Assembly: GCA_002354335.1 (NCBI GenBank)
Contig: DELI01000027.1
Location: 1-64,000, forward strand
Length of the DNA: 64,000 bases
Direction of reading: 5' to 3'
DNA from: Sphingobacterium sp. UBA2700
GTDB lineage: Bacteria > Bacteroidota > Bacteroidia > Sphingobacteriales > Sphingobacteriaceae
The position numbers and the translations under genes are program-made. Positions 37,656-46,760 of this stretch are shown in pieces; positions within the stretch are counted from its first letter, which is position 1, and every line of letters starts with the position of its first letter. The notes beneath the pieces are model-generated. The model saw nothing but the letters and a program-made list of their open reading frames with translations, was not told the DNA's origin and searched no databases.

Positions 37656-38861
37656 ATGGCAGTATACCAAGATTTCATCGAGCTAATAAAACAGAGTATC
37701 AAAGATAAGACACTTGTTAAACTTACGTTGAGCAATTACAAGGGGCAGGAAGCAGGCTTGAAGAATCTGTATGTTAAGCTTGTGGAAATCAAACGTGAGC
37801 TGAAAATGTCTTTTGTTTATCGCTATCAGACGCGCGACATCACGAAGAATTATAGTTTACGGGATGGGTTTGACGTGTTGGTAGAAGCTGTGCACTTCAA
37901 AGGTTTCCGTTCGGTGGTCCTGCAGTGTATTGATCAGCAACTGGAAATGCAGATGAATAAAAAAGCGGAATGGGCAGGCTTTAAGCGAGCGTCTTCCGCA
38001 GCAGTTGAGGTTGACCTAAGGCATGATAAACAAAAGGAGCGTAGGCTCCAAGATTCTTCGAAATCCTACTTGCACGATTTGAAACTTACAGATGCTAACG
38101 GGCAGGTTTATAAGAATGCGCAAGATAAATGGAAGCAAATTAACCATTATATAGAAATTTTGAGTGGGTCGCTTGCAAACCTTCCGAAGGATCGCGCCTT
38201 GCAAATTGTCGATATGGGTGCAGGAAAAGGCTATTTGACCTTTGCACTGTATGATTACCTGCATTCTGAGCTGAAACGTGATGTTTCGGTCGTAGGGGTG
38301 GAGTTTCGTCAAGATCTGGTTGAGTTATGTAATGCAATTGCCGAACGCGCAGGATTTGATCAATTGCACTTTGAGGAGGGGACTATCGAGAATTATTCGT
38401 CGGCGAAGAATATCGATGTTTTAATTGCCCTGCATGCTTGTGATACGGCTACAGACGATGCGATCTTCAAAGGCATTCAAGATCATGCTTCGTTGATCGT
38501 GGTGGCTCCTTGTTGCCACAAGCAGGTGCGCCGCGAGTTGGAGCGCGTAAAAGCAAAGAATGATTTAGACTTTATGACTAAGTATGGGATTTTCATGGAA
38601 CGACATGCTGAAATGCTTACAGACAGCATTCGTGCTTTGATTCTAAATTACTATGGTTATGACACAAAGGTTATGCAATTTGTTTCCGATCAGCATACGC
38701 CTAAGAACGTAATGATTGTTGCGGAGAAGAAGGCGATTTCCGATGAAAGACAACAGGAGATATTGGCGAAATTAGCCAGCTTAAAAAGCTATTACGGCTT
38801 GGACTACCAACATTTAGAGCGCCTGTGCGGATTGGATGTTCTGGTAAGCAAGGTCATCTAA
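37656..38861 (+). CDS. SAM-dependent methyltransferase
   Basis: A 401-aa protein. The SAM site IVDMGAGKGYLTFALYDYL (about 187-206) and the acidic loop VVGVEFRQDLV are class I methyltransferase motifs. VVAPCCHKQVRRELE (about 286-300) carries a Cys pair seen in this family. An N-terminal domain of about 170 residues lies in front. Substrate unknown; possibly RNA, by resemblance only. Confidence 0.85.
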   Translation: MAVYQDFIELIKQSIKDKTLVKLTLSNYKGQEAGLKNLYVKLVEIKRELKMSFVYRYQTRDITKNYSLRDGFDVLVEAVHFKGFRSVVLQCIDQQLEMQMNKKAEWAGFKRASSAAVEVDLRHDKQKERRLQDSSKSYLHDLKLTDANGQVYKNAQDKWKQINHYIEILSGSLANLPKDRALQIVDMGAGKGYLTFALYDYLHSELKRDVSVVGVEFRQDLVELCNAIAERAGFDQLHFEEGTIENYSSAKNIDVLIALHACDTATDDAIFKGIQDHASLIVVAPCCHKQVRRELERVKAKNDLDFMTKYGIFMERHAEMLTDSIRALILNYYGYDTKVMQFVSDQHTPKNVMIVAEKKAISDERQQEILAKLASLKSYYGLDYQHLERLCGLDVLVSKVI

Positions 38862-38958
38862 ATTTTTCTCGCTTAAATTAATCTACAAAAACAGGTAAAT
38901 ACGGCTATATAGCGACAAGATTGTCGTGATTTTAGCCCTAGATTTCGGCACAAAGTCC

Positions 38959-38966
38959 TATCTTTG
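38959..38966 (+). promoter_or_regulatory. pheT -7 element
   Basis: TATCTTTG covers the possible GTG start at 38966, so ATG 38987 is the real pheT start. Confidence 0.6.
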
Positions 38967-38986
38967 TGCTTTGCAAAAACGATACG

Positions 38987-41380
38987 ATGAGAATTTCATA
39001 TAATTGGTTAAAGAATTTTATACAAATCGATAAAAGCCCTGAAGAATTATCGTTAATCCTGACAGACATTGGGTTAGAGGTTGAGTCTTTAGAAGTAGAA
39101 CAAAGTATTCCGGGCGGCTTAGAAGGTTTGCTAGTGGGCGAGGTGTTGACTTGTGAGCAGCATCCGAACGCGGATAAACTTAAAGTTACTACGGTTAATG
39201 TTGGTTCGGGAGAACCTTTACATATTGTTTGTGGTGCTCCAAATGTTAGACAAGGGTTGAAAGTAATTGTTGCTCCTGTTGGAACGACATGTCACCCTAG
39301 CAACGGCGAACCTTTTAAAATTACAAAATCCAAGATTCGTGGTGAAGTTTCCGAAGGGATGCTTTGCGGCGAGGATGAAATTGGTTTGGGCAGTTCCCAT
39401 GCCGGTATCGTTGAGTTAGACGCAGATGCGGTTGTTGGTTCTTTGGTTAAATCATACTTCAATATGGAAGATGATTATGCTTATGAAATTGGATTGACGC
39501 CGAACCGCGCTGACGCAGCATCGCACTTAGGTGTGGCTCGTGACCTGGCAGCTTATTTCAAGATTCCGGTCAATGCTGTGGAGGTAGATGATGTTATTGC
39601 AGGTTCGGAAACGGGTACTGCGGTACGCGTCGATTCCTATGCGGATGCTCCACGTTATGCGGGTGTAAATATCACGGGTATTCGAGTTGCGGAATCCCCG
39701 GAATGGTTAAAAAATAAATTAAATGCAATAGGCGTTCGTTCGATCAATAATATTGTCGACGTCACGAACTATATTTTACATGATTTAGGTCAACCTTTAC
39801 ATGCGTTTGATGCAGATAAGGTGGCTGGTAATCAAGTTATTGTACGTAAAGCTGCTGAGGGGGAGATCTTTGTTACTTTAGACGGTATCGAGCGTAAGCT
39901 TTCCGCAGAAGACTTGGTGATTGCTAACGCCGAAAAGCCGATGTGCATTGCAGGTGTATTCGGAGGTGCAGCGTCTGGTGTAACGGAGGAGACAACTTCT
40001 ATTTTCCTAGAGTCAGCATACTTTAATCCGGTTAGCGTTCGTAAAACTTCGAAGCGTCATGGATTAAAAACAGATTCATCTTTCCGTTTCGAACGTGGCG
40101 TGAATCCTGATATTACGGTTTTAGCGTTGAAAAAAGCAGCGAAACTGATCGCTGAAGTATCCGGTGGAAAGATTTCTTCTACAATCGTTGATCTGTATCC
40201 GGAGCCGATTCAGCCGTTTGAGTTCCCTGTTACTTATAAAAATATCCAAAGGGTGATTGGTAAGGCGATTCCTGCAGAGACCATTCGTGATATTATCGTG
40301 AATCTAGGTATTGGAATCCAGAATGAAACATCCGAAGGTTTTGATGTTGTTGTGCCTCCTTACAAGGTGGATGTGACGAGAGAAGTGGATGTTGTTGAGG
40401 AAGTGTTGCGTATTTACGGATATAATAATATCGAGTTGAATACACAAATTAAGGCTTCACTTAATACGTCTGAAAAACCTGACAGAGAGGTTGTTTTAAA
40501 TCAGATTGCTGATTTATTAATTAGCAATGGCTACCGTGAGATTCTTTCCAATTCATTGACCAAGGCTGATTATTTGGAAAATGCAGAAACGGCAGTTAAG
40601 TTGTTGAATCCATTGAGTAGCGACTTAGACTGTATGCGCCAGAACTTATTGTTCTCGTCGTTAACAGCAATTGGATATAATCAGAAGCGTAAGCATGCTG
40701 ACCTTAAGCTGTTCGAGCTAGGGAAGTCATACAATACAGATGGCGATTGGTATGCAGAGAAGCAATTATTGTCTTTGGCGATTGCCGGAAAGAACGAAGC
40801 AGAGCAGTGGAATACGAAATCGGATGCAGTCAATTTTTATAATATGAAGTCGGCTGTAGATGCGATCGTTAAACGTTTGAAGATCGAAGGTATCCGTGTA
40901 GAGGAATATGAAGGGTCGTACTTTGATTTTGGATTGACTTACCGCAAAGGGGAGAAGGCTTTAGTATCCTTTGGTGCTGTCGCGAAAGCAAATCTTAAAA
41001 AGGCAGACGTTGATGGTGCAGTTTACTTTGCGCAATTCGATTGGGATTTATTGTTGAAGGTCATCAAGAAGAACAAGATTACCTACAAAGAGGTTTCTAA
41101 ATTCCCATCTGTACGTCGCGATTTAGCTTTGTTATTAGATGAGGGCGTAAGTTTTGAACAATTGCGATTAATCGCAAATAGAACCGAGAAAAAGCTGTTA
41201 AAAGAGGTTGGAATTTTTGATGTTTATAAAGGGGATAAGTTACCTGAGGGCAAGAAATCCTATGCTTTAAGCTTTGTTTTGCAGGACGAGGATAAAACTT
41301 TGACCGATAAACAAATTGATGGCATAATTCAAAAATTAATTATTAACTTTGAGAAAGAGGTTGGCGCATCTGTGCGTTAA
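38987..41380 (+). CDS. pheT: phenylalanine--tRNA ligase beta subunit
   Basis: A 797-aa subunit of the (alpha beta)2 enzyme that charges tRNA-Phe. Domain order: N-terminal MRISYNWLKNFI, tRNA-binding OB fold (LVGEVLTCEQHPNADKL), B3/B4 editing domain, B5 (VDVVEEVLRIYGYNNIEL), catalytic-like domain, C-terminal anticodon-binding domain (KFPSVRRDLALLLDEG). It heads a cluster with a coiled-coil gene, zapA and rny. Confidence 0.97.
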   Translation: MRISYNWLKNFIQIDKSPEELSLILTDIGLEVESLEVEQSIPGGLEGLLVGEVLTCEQHPNADKLKVTTVNVGSGEPLHIVCGAPNVRQGLKVIVAPVGTTCHPSNGEPFKITKSKIRGEVSEGMLCGEDEIGLGSSHAGIVELDADAVVGSLVKSYFNMEDDYAYEIGLTPNRADAASHLGVARDLAAYFKIPVNAVEVDDVIAGSETGTAVRVDSYADAPRYAGVNITGIRVAESPEWLKNKLNAIGVRSINNIVDVTNYILHDLGQPLHAFDADKVAGNQVIVRKAAEGEIFVTLDGIERKLSAEDLVIANAEKPMCIAGVFGGAASGVTEETTSIFLESAYFNPVSVRKTSKRHGLKTDSSFRFERGVNPDITVLALKKAAKLIAEVSGGKISSTIVDLYPEPIQPFEFPVTYKNIQRVIGKAIPAETIRDIIVNLGIGIQNETSEGFDVVVPPYKVDVTREVDVVEEVLRIYGYNNIELNTQIKASLNTSEKPDREVVLNQIADLLISNGYREILSNSLTKADYLENAETAVKLLNPLSSDLDCMRQNLLFSSLTAIGYNQKRKHADLKLFELGKSYNTDGDWYAEKQLLSLAIAGKNEAEQWNTKSDAVNFYNMKSAVDAIVKRLKIEGIRVEEYEGSYFDFGLTYRKGEKALVSFGAVAKANLKKADVDGAVYFAQFDWDLLLKVIKKNKITYKEVSKFPSVRRDLALLLDEGVSFEQLRLIANRTEKKLLKEVGIFDVYKGDKLPEGKKSYALSFVLQDEDKTLTDKQIDGIIQKLIINFEKEVGASVR

Positions 41381-41408
41381 TCACATTAAATTGCGAAAAA
41401 CATAACAT

Positions 41409-41717
41409 ATGGCGTCATTATCTTCCCAAATGAATATTATCGTTGAGAAAACGAAAAATCTCATTCAATTGTGTGAAGCTTTGCAAGAAGAAAACGACTT
41501 ATTGAAGTTAGAAGTTCAATCTTTGCAAGTGGCGTTCGATACGAGTTCTGATAAGGTTAAACAGCTGGAAGAGAAAGTGAAAGCTCTGGCAGTAGCTAAA
41601 ACATTAGACGATTCTTCGGTCGATAAAGAAGCCATAAATGAAAAAATACTTGACACAAAACAAAAAATTAACGATTTTGTGCGAGAAATAGACAAATGTA
41701 TAAGTCTTTTGAAGTAG
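41409..41717 (+). CDS. coiled-coil protein upstream of zapA
   Basis: A 102-aa protein that is almost all heptad helix (EALQEENDLLKLEVQSLQV, KQLEEKVKAL). It has no catalytic motifs. It sits between pheT and zapA; position and shape resemble ZapB-like division partners, which bind ZapA and form filaments. The name is inferred, not shown. Confidence 0.7.
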   Translation: MASLSSQMNIIVEKTKNLIQLCEALQEENDLLKLEVQSLQVAFDTSSDKVKQLEEKVKALAVAKTLDDSSVDKEAINEKILDTKQKINDFVREIDKCISLLK

Positions 41718-41765
41718 GAGTAGAGGTTTAGGTTAGGACTTGTTACGTTTTTAAGCTCAAGAAAC

Positions 41766-42056
41766 ATGGGAGAAATTTCCATAAAAATAAATATCGCTGA
41801 TCGAGTATACCCACTTCGCGTTGAAACGGAAGAGGAGGAAGTAATTCGTTACGCAGCGAAGTTAATAAACGAAAAAATAAAAGAATTGCAGGATAATTAT
41901 GCAGTTCGTGATAAGCAAGATTTGTTATCTATGTGCGTATTGCAATATGCGACAGGGATGATTAAAGCGGAGAAGAATGCACAGAGCCAAGACTCCGGTA
42001 TTGAAAATGCGGTTCATGAATTGGATAATATGTTGACAAGTTTCTTTTCAAAATAA
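41766..42056 (+). CDS. zapA: cell division protein ZapA
   Basis: A 96-aa FtsZ-associated protein. The N-terminal block MGEISIKINIADRVYPLRV and the helix EEEVIRYAAKLINEKIKELQ match ZapA. It bundles FtsZ filaments at the division site. A short gap separates it from the coiled-coil gene; the putative 6S RNA follows. Confidence 0.92.
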   Translation: MGEISIKINIADRVYPLRVETEEEEVIRYAAKLINEKIKELQDNYAVRDKQDLLSMCVLQYATGMIKAEKNAQSQDSGIENAVHELDNMLTSFFSK

Positions 42057-42099
42057 AACGTTTCCGTTCTTACATTTAGAGCTTATAACGACGAATTTG

Positions 42100-42274
42100 C
42101 CGCAATTAAATTCGGGTTGTCACTATTTTAAACTTAACGCTTCAATATCACGAGCAATATACAGATGAAGGCCATTTTGCGAAAGCCATCTAGGTCATGA
42201 TCAAACGCTCAAATCATGTGTAATCGAAGTTTAATAATATTAGATACCTGATAATTTAATTGCGGTTTTTTTTT
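42100..42274 (+). ncRNA. ssrS: probable 6S RNA (6S-Flavo type)
   Basis: A closing stem of 13 perfect pairs joins CCGCAATTAAATT (42100-42112) to its complement at 42253-42265 and continues as CGGGT/ACCTG after a 2-nt bulge. An open bubble of about 10 and 11 nt follows, then an 8-bp helix TTAAACTT (42128-42135) with 42227-42234, then small hairpins (CATGAT/ATCATG). A T9 tract (42266-42274) ends it. Size (about 170 nt), rod shape with central bubble and location after zapA all fit 6S RNA, which holds RNA polymerase. A near-match -7 element, CGAATTTG, lies just upstream. No covariance search was run. Confidence 0.72.
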
Positions 42275-42315
42275 GGAAAAAAATCACTATTACATTAATA
42301 TATAAATCATAAAAA

Positions 42316-43875
42316 ATGGAGATATCAACTACTATATCAATAATAATATCACTTGTTGTGGGTGTGTTTATTGGACGATATTTGTTGCAGATGCTTTTCA
42401 AAAAACAGGAGCAAACGGCTCATGAGAAAGCTGCGCAAATTATCAAAGATGCAGAACAACAAGCTGAGCATAATAAGAAGCAACGTCAGTTGGAGGCAAA
42501 AGAGAAATTTTTGCAGTTGAAGGCGGAGCATGAAAAAGAAGTAAGCCAACGTAATAATACGGTCGCGCAAAAGGAAAACACGATTCGCCAAAAGGAGCAA
42601 TCGATGAACCAAAAGTTGGAGAATCTGAATCGTGAGAAACAAGAATTAGATAATAAGTCTAAGAAACTTGATCAGTTGGTTGAGTTGAATGAGAAGAAAA
42701 AAGAAGAGGTTGAGCAATTAAAAGGTCAACACATTAAACAATTGGAAAGCATTGCCGGTCTTTCTGCTGAAGAAGCGAAAGAACAATTGGTTAACTCTTT
42801 ACGTGAGGAAGCGCGTTCGCAAGCGATTATGCAAATTAAAGATATCGTTGATGAGGCTAAATTAACAGCATCTAAAGAAGCGAAAAAAGTAGTAATCCAA
42901 ACTATTCAACGTACGGCGACAGAAGCTGCTATCGAAAATACAGTGTCCATTTTCAATATTGAAAACGATGAAATCAAAGGTCGTATCATTGGTCGCGAAG
43001 GGCGTAATATCCGCGCGCTAGAAGCTGCTACGGGTGTTGAAATTATCGTTGATGATACGCCGGAAGCTATTATCTTATCGGGATTCGACCCAGTACGTCG
43101 TGAGATTGCCCGTTTATCATTGCATAGATTAGTAACGGATGGTCGTATTCACCCTGCACGTATCGAAGAAGTGGTAGCGAAGACTCGCACGCAGATCGAA
43201 GATGAGATTGTGGAAATTGGTGAACGTACGGTAATCGACTTGGGTATTCATGGTTTACATCCGGAGCTGATCCGTATGGTAGGTAGAATGCGCTATCGTT
43301 CGTCTTATGGTCAGAACTTATTACAACACTCTCGTGAGGTTGCTAACTTTGCTGCTACGATGGCCTCTGAGTTAGGTTTGAATGTTAAACATGCGAAACG
43401 TGCGGGCTTATTGCACGATATCGGTAAAGTGCCCGATGATAATCCAGAATTGCCTCACGCGATTTTAGGTATGCAGTTGGCGGAGAAATATAAAGAGCAT
43501 CCTGATGTATGTAATGCTATCGGTGCTCACCACGACGAGATCGAGATGACCTCAATGATTTCGCCGATTGTTCAAGCCTGTGATGCTATTTCTGGTGCTC
43601 GCCCAGGCGCACGTCGTGAAGTGGTGGAAAGTTACATCAAAAGATTGAAAGAGCTGGAAGATTTAGCGCTTTCGTATCCAGGAGTAGAAAAAACTTTCGC
43701 TATCCAAGCAGGACGTGAGCTTCGTGTTGTTGTTGAAAGTGAGAAAGTTTCGGACGCACAAGCTGAGATTTTGGCCGCAGATATTTCCAACAGAATACAG
43801 ACGGAAATGACTTATCCGGGTCAGATTAAAGTAACGGTAATCCGTGAGACACGTTCCGTGTCTTATGCGAAATAG
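42316..43875 (+). CDS. rny: ribonuclease Y
   Basis: A 519-aa membrane-anchored endoribonuclease that starts mRNA decay. Order: N-terminal helix (3-28), long charged coiled coil (about 30-200), KH domain ([21 protein letters not shown]), HD domain ([19 protein letters not shown]). Length and order match the family. Confidence 0.97.
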   Translation: MEISTTISIIISLVVGVFIGRYLLQMLFKKQEQTAHEKAAQIIKDAEQQAEHNKKQRQLEAKEKFLQLKAEHEKEVSQRNNTVAQKENTIRQKEQSMNQKLENLNREKQELDNKSKKLDQLVELNEKKKEEVEQLKGQHIKQLESIAGLSAEEAKEQLVNSLREEARSQAIMQIKDIVDEAKLTASKEAKKVVIQTIQRTATEAAIENTVSIFNIENDEIKGRIIGREGRNIRALEAATGVEIIVDDTPEAIILSGFDPVRREIARLSLHRLVTDGRIHPARIEEVVAKTRTQIEDEIVEIGERTVIDLGIHGLHPELIRMVGRMRYRSSYGQNLLQHSREVANFAATMASELGLNVKHAKRAGLLHDIGKVPDDNPELPHAILGMQLAEKYKEHPDVCNAIGAHHDEIEMTSMISPIVQACDAISGARPGARREVVESYIKRLKELEDLALSYPGVEKTFAIQAGRELRVVVESEKVSDAQAEILAADISNRIQTEMTYPGQIKVTVIRETRSVSYAK

Positions 43876-43895
43876 ATTTTTATTTGAATTTTTGA

Positions 43896-43930
43896 GAGGG
43901 CTGTCAGATTTAATGACGGCCCTCTTTTTT
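43896..43930 (+). terminator. rny terminator
   Basis: GAGGGCTGTCA pairs with TGACGGCCCTC (one G-U) around GATTTAA, followed by T6. Confidence 0.9.
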
Positions 43931-43938
43931 GTTCAAGG

Positions 43939-43975
43939 TTTCTGTTCTTCAAGGGCATTAAGGACTTTCATTCCT
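43939..43975 (-). repeat. family-2 repeat, inverse copy
   Basis: TTTCTGTT, TTCAA, GGCAT and CTTTCA appear in the order expected for the reverse complement of the 3' half of the element at 52598-52680. It lies directly after the rny terminator. Confidence 0.45.
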
Positions 43976-44077
43976 GTTGGTGTTTGAATGGATACTTGGA
44001 AGTATTGTGATTCATAAACTTCTGTTCAATAAATAGTCATAATTTGATGTTTGGCGAATTATGTATATTATAATCCT

Positions 44078-44085
44078 TATTTTTG
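44078..44085 (+). promoter_or_regulatory. -7 element of 176-aa membrane protein gene
   Basis: TATTTTTG, 4 nt before ATG 44090. It supports that start and a leaderless message. Confidence 0.6.
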
Positions 44086-44089
44086 CCGC

Positions 44090-44620
44090 ATGAAAAAGCA
44101 GGCCAAACAAGTGAATAAATCACCAAAGTTTAACCGACCAGTAGAGAAGTACTTTTATGAGCTAGATCAATCCTATGGGGGTTCGAATTTTACCGCACTC
44201 AGCGTAGGGCTTACCTTAGCCTTTTTTGGTATCATGGGACTAATTTGGGTGATACCATTTCCACAATTTGAGTTCCTTGTTAAAATGAATGCGCATACCT
44301 TTTTGAATTGGGGTTCTTTCTTTATAGCCATAGTTGTTTACTGCTATTTAAAATTAGCACCTACTTTATCATATGCAGTCTTATTCTGCATTGGTGTTAT
44401 GAGCTTTTTCATCGTTCAACTGGAATATGTTGAGCGAGACGGTGGCCCATCCGTTATTTTAGTTTGTTCGATCCTCGCTATAGTCGGGCTGTTAATTATG
44501 TTCTTGGTTGGGAATAAGAATAAGGATAATCAGGACGCTAGTTCGTTTATTAAGCTGTTGACAATTGGGCCAGTTTGGCTTTGGTCTAAATTGTTCGATA
44601 AACTGAAATGGAAATATTAA
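44090..44620 (+). CDS. conserved four-helix membrane protein
   Basis: A 176-aa protein with a charged N-terminus (about 45 residues) and four hydrophobic helices (about 47-160), then a basic tail LFDKLKWKY. I do not recognise the family. The ORF is open to TTG 44051, but the -7 element lies within that extension, so I start at ATG 44090. Confidence 0.75.
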   Translation: MKKQAKQVNKSPKFNRPVEKYFYELDQSYGGSNFTALSVGLTLAFFGIMGLIWVIPFPQFEFLVKMNAHTFLNWGSFFIAIVVYCYLKLAPTLSYAVLFCIGVMSFFIVQLEYVERDGGPSVILVCSILAIVGLLIMFLVGNKNKDNQDASSFIKLLTIGPVWLWSKLFDKLKWKY

Positions 44621-44652
44621 GATTATTTCTATTTTAGAGTATAAATTTACTT

Positions 44653-45246
44653 ATGAGGGACCTCAAATACCCAATACACTTTAAGTTTCGCGTGACGACG
44701 CTATCGAACGATTTTGAAGCGACGGACGGCGATGGGAACACCATTTACTACGTTCGCGAAAAGATTTTTAAATGGCGAGATCATATTACTGTCTATCGTG
44801 ATCGGACGAAGAGCGAGATGTTGTACGAGTTTATTTCCAATAAACTCATAGATTTCCAGCAGACTTTTACAATCTATGATCATGAAAAACGCGTGATAGG
44901 GAAGGTTCGTAGAAAGACCATTAAATCGCTTTGGCGTTCAACCTTTAACCTTATTGACGAAGCCGATAAGCACGATCATACCATTACAGAAAAGAATCCT
45001 TGGACGAAGCTCTGGGACGGTCTGTTCGGTGAGTTGCCGATTATCGGGATGCTTTCTGGATATGTTTTTAATCCTTCTTATATACTTAAGAACGAAATTG
45101 GTGAGCCGATGTTCGAAATTCGTAAAGAGCCTTCCTTTTTCGGGAGAAAGTTTACAGTTTATAAGCAAACCACCAAAGATATTGACGATGAACGTTTCGT
45201 GTTAAGCCTGATGTTAATGGTGATGACAGAGCGTTCAAATGGATAG
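44653..45246 (+). CDS. LURP-one-like protein
   Basis: A 197-aa soluble protein. Repeated short strands such as YYVREKIFKWRDHITVYRD, FTIYDHEKRVIGKVRRK and PMFEIRKEPSFFGRKFTVYK suggest the LURP-one/tubby-like beta barrel. It follows the membrane protein gene by 32 bp and may be cotranscribed. Role unknown. Its stop codon begins a family-2 repeat element. Confidence 0.65.
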   Translation: MRDLKYPIHFKFRVTTLSNDFEATDGDGNTIYYVREKIFKWRDHITVYRDRTKSEMLYEFISNKLIDFQQTFTIYDHEKRVIGKVRRKTIKSLWRSTFNLIDEADKHDHTITEKNPWTKLWDGLFGELPIIGMLSGYVFNPSYILKNEIGEPMFEIRKEPSFFGRKFTVYKQTTKDIDDERFVLSLMLMVMTERSNG

Positions 45247-45309
45247 GAACTTTCATGTTTCCTTTGAGAGACCAATAGAAATGAAAGCTCTTGATGGACA
45301 TTGGAAGTA
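45244..45309. repeat. family-2 repeat after LURP-like gene
   Basis: From the stop codon onward about 66 nt align without gaps to 52598-52663, with roughly two thirds identity. Shared blocks: ACTTTCAT, TTTCC, TTGA, TGAAA, CTCTTGAT and CATTG. The arms CTTTCAT and ATGAAAG can pair. Confidence 0.6.
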
Positions 45310-45321
45310 GATACTTACACC

Positions 45322-45362
45322 AAAAAGAAAAGAGGCTGATATTTGCAGCCTCTTTTCTTTTT
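45322..45362. terminator. bidirectional terminator, LURP-like / GNAT
   Basis: A perfect 17-bp stem: AAAAAGAAAAGAGGCTG with its complement, 7-nt loop. A- and T-rich ends serve both convergent genes. Confidence 0.9.
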
Positions 45363-45367
45363 GATTT

Positions 45368-45877
45368 TTAATAATCTTCTTTGCGGATGCAATATTGGAC
45401 CTGAACCCCTGAACCGTCCTTGGCTGGGTATTCGGATTCTTCTATTGCACCGATCTTTGATAAGGCAGCCTGCGAGCGTAAATTACCTTTCCTCACATGG
45501 AAAATCACCTTATCAACTTGTTCGAATGCGAAGTCTAGCATCAATTTCTTTATCGATTTATTGTACTCTCCGCCCCAATATTCTGTTTTCAAAAAGCTAT
45601 ACCCAATAGCAATCGACTTTTCTTCCTCATTGAACTCATAGAAAGAAGTTGCACCGATTACTTGCTCCGTTTGCTGATCAATAATCAAATAAGGAATATC
45701 GGTTGCTATGAGCTTTTGGAAGTATTTTGTAAAACCGATAGGCGAGTAGCGGCGAGTATCCGGATGCTGTTCCCATATTTTAGGATCCGATGCCGCTGCA
45801 TATACCCATTCATAGTCTTCTTTGATCATCGGAATAAGCTTTACAAGCTCATTGCTGAGTGTTTTCTTTTCCAACAT
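45368..45877 (-). CDS. GNAT-family N-acetyltransferase (third)
   Basis: A 169-aa enzyme paralogous to the one at 10359-10904: shared ASDPKxWEQHP, IGYSFLKTEYWGGEYNKSIKK and KGNLRSQAALSKIGA. It starts just after tyrA ends and should be on the same transcript. Substrate unknown. Confidence 0.87.
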   Translation of the reverse strand: MLEKKTLSNELVKLIPMIKEDYEWVYAAASDPKIWEQHPDTRRYSPIGFTKYFQKLIATDIPYLIIDQQTEQVIGATSFYEFNEEEKSIAIGYSFLKTEYWGGEYNKSIKKLMLDFAFEQVDKVIFHVRKGNLRSQAALSKIGAIEESEYPAKDGSGVQVQYCIRKEDY

Positions 45878-45879
45878 GA

Positions 45880-46719
45880 TTACTTAATTATACGTTTGAT
45901 CTTATTTGATTTTTTAATCCATTTATGCACAGCCTCATAATCTTCTTTCTCGATCTTATCGTAGATATGTTGAAGCTGCTTAATATGCTCTTCTAACACC
46001 TCCAGTACGTTGGCTCGATTCTGTTTAAAGATCGGAGTCCACATGTCGGGAGAGGATTTTGCTAAACGAACGGTTGACTGAAATCCCGAACCGGCAAGTT
46101 CGAAGATACGTCCCTGCGATTTTTCTTTCTCCAACACTGTCAAAGCCAAGGCGAAAGAGGTTAAGTGTGAAATATGAGAAACATATGCTGTGTGCATATC
46201 ATGCTCTTCAGCATTCATAAAAGAAGTTTGCATCTCTAATTGATCGGTAATACTATCTGCGATTTCGAAGGCATCCTCATCCGATTTGAATGCTTCCACG
46301 TAGACCATCATTTTATCTTTAAAAAGGTTCGGAATAGCGGCTTCTGGACCTGAATATTCAGTTCCGGCCATCGGGTGAGCAGCTACGTAGCGACCTCGGT
46401 TTGGATGATCTTGAATCAAATGCAAGATATTTGATTTCGTAGATCCCATATCGATAATAACCTGATCGGTCACTTTATCCAGCATGCCTGGGAGTATTCC
46501 CATAATCGCATCCACAGGAACCGTCAATATTAATACTTTACAGCTTTTTAATGCTTCCTCTAATGATTGGATTTCATCAACCAATCCTAATTGTAATGCT
46601 TTTTTCTGATTGGTTTCATTTCTTTCAACACCGATCAGTTTTTCGCAAAACTTCGTTTCTTTAAGTCGAATGCCGATAGATCCACCGATCAAACCAACTC
46701 CGACAATTGCTATATTCAT
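45880..46719 (-). CDS. tyrA: prephenate dehydrogenase
   Basis: A 279-aa NAD(P)-dependent enzyme of tyrosine synthesis converting prephenate to 4-hydroxyphenylpyruvate. Rossmann motif VGVGLIGGSIGIRLK, the HPMAGTEYSGP substrate loop and SHISHLTSFALA are visible. It follows the aminotransferase gene by 41 bp, so the two form an aromatic amino-acid operon. Confidence 0.93.
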   Translation of the reverse strand: MNIAIVGVGLIGGSIGIRLKETKFCEKLIGVERNETNQKKALQLGLVDEIQSLEEALKSCKVLILTVPVDAIMGILPGMLDKVTDQVIIDMGSTKSNILHLIQDHPNRGRYVAAHPMAGTEYSGPEAAIPNLFKDKMMVYVEAFKSDEDAFEIADSITDQLEMQTSFMNAEEHDMHTAYVSHISHLTSFALALTVLEKEKSQGRIFELAGSGFQSTVRLAKSSPDMWTPIFKQNRANVLEVLEEHIKQLQHIYDKIEKEDYEAVHKWIKKSNKIKRIIK

Positions 46720-46760
46720 TTTATTCAGAATAATAAAAACATACTATGCTAGCATTGAGC

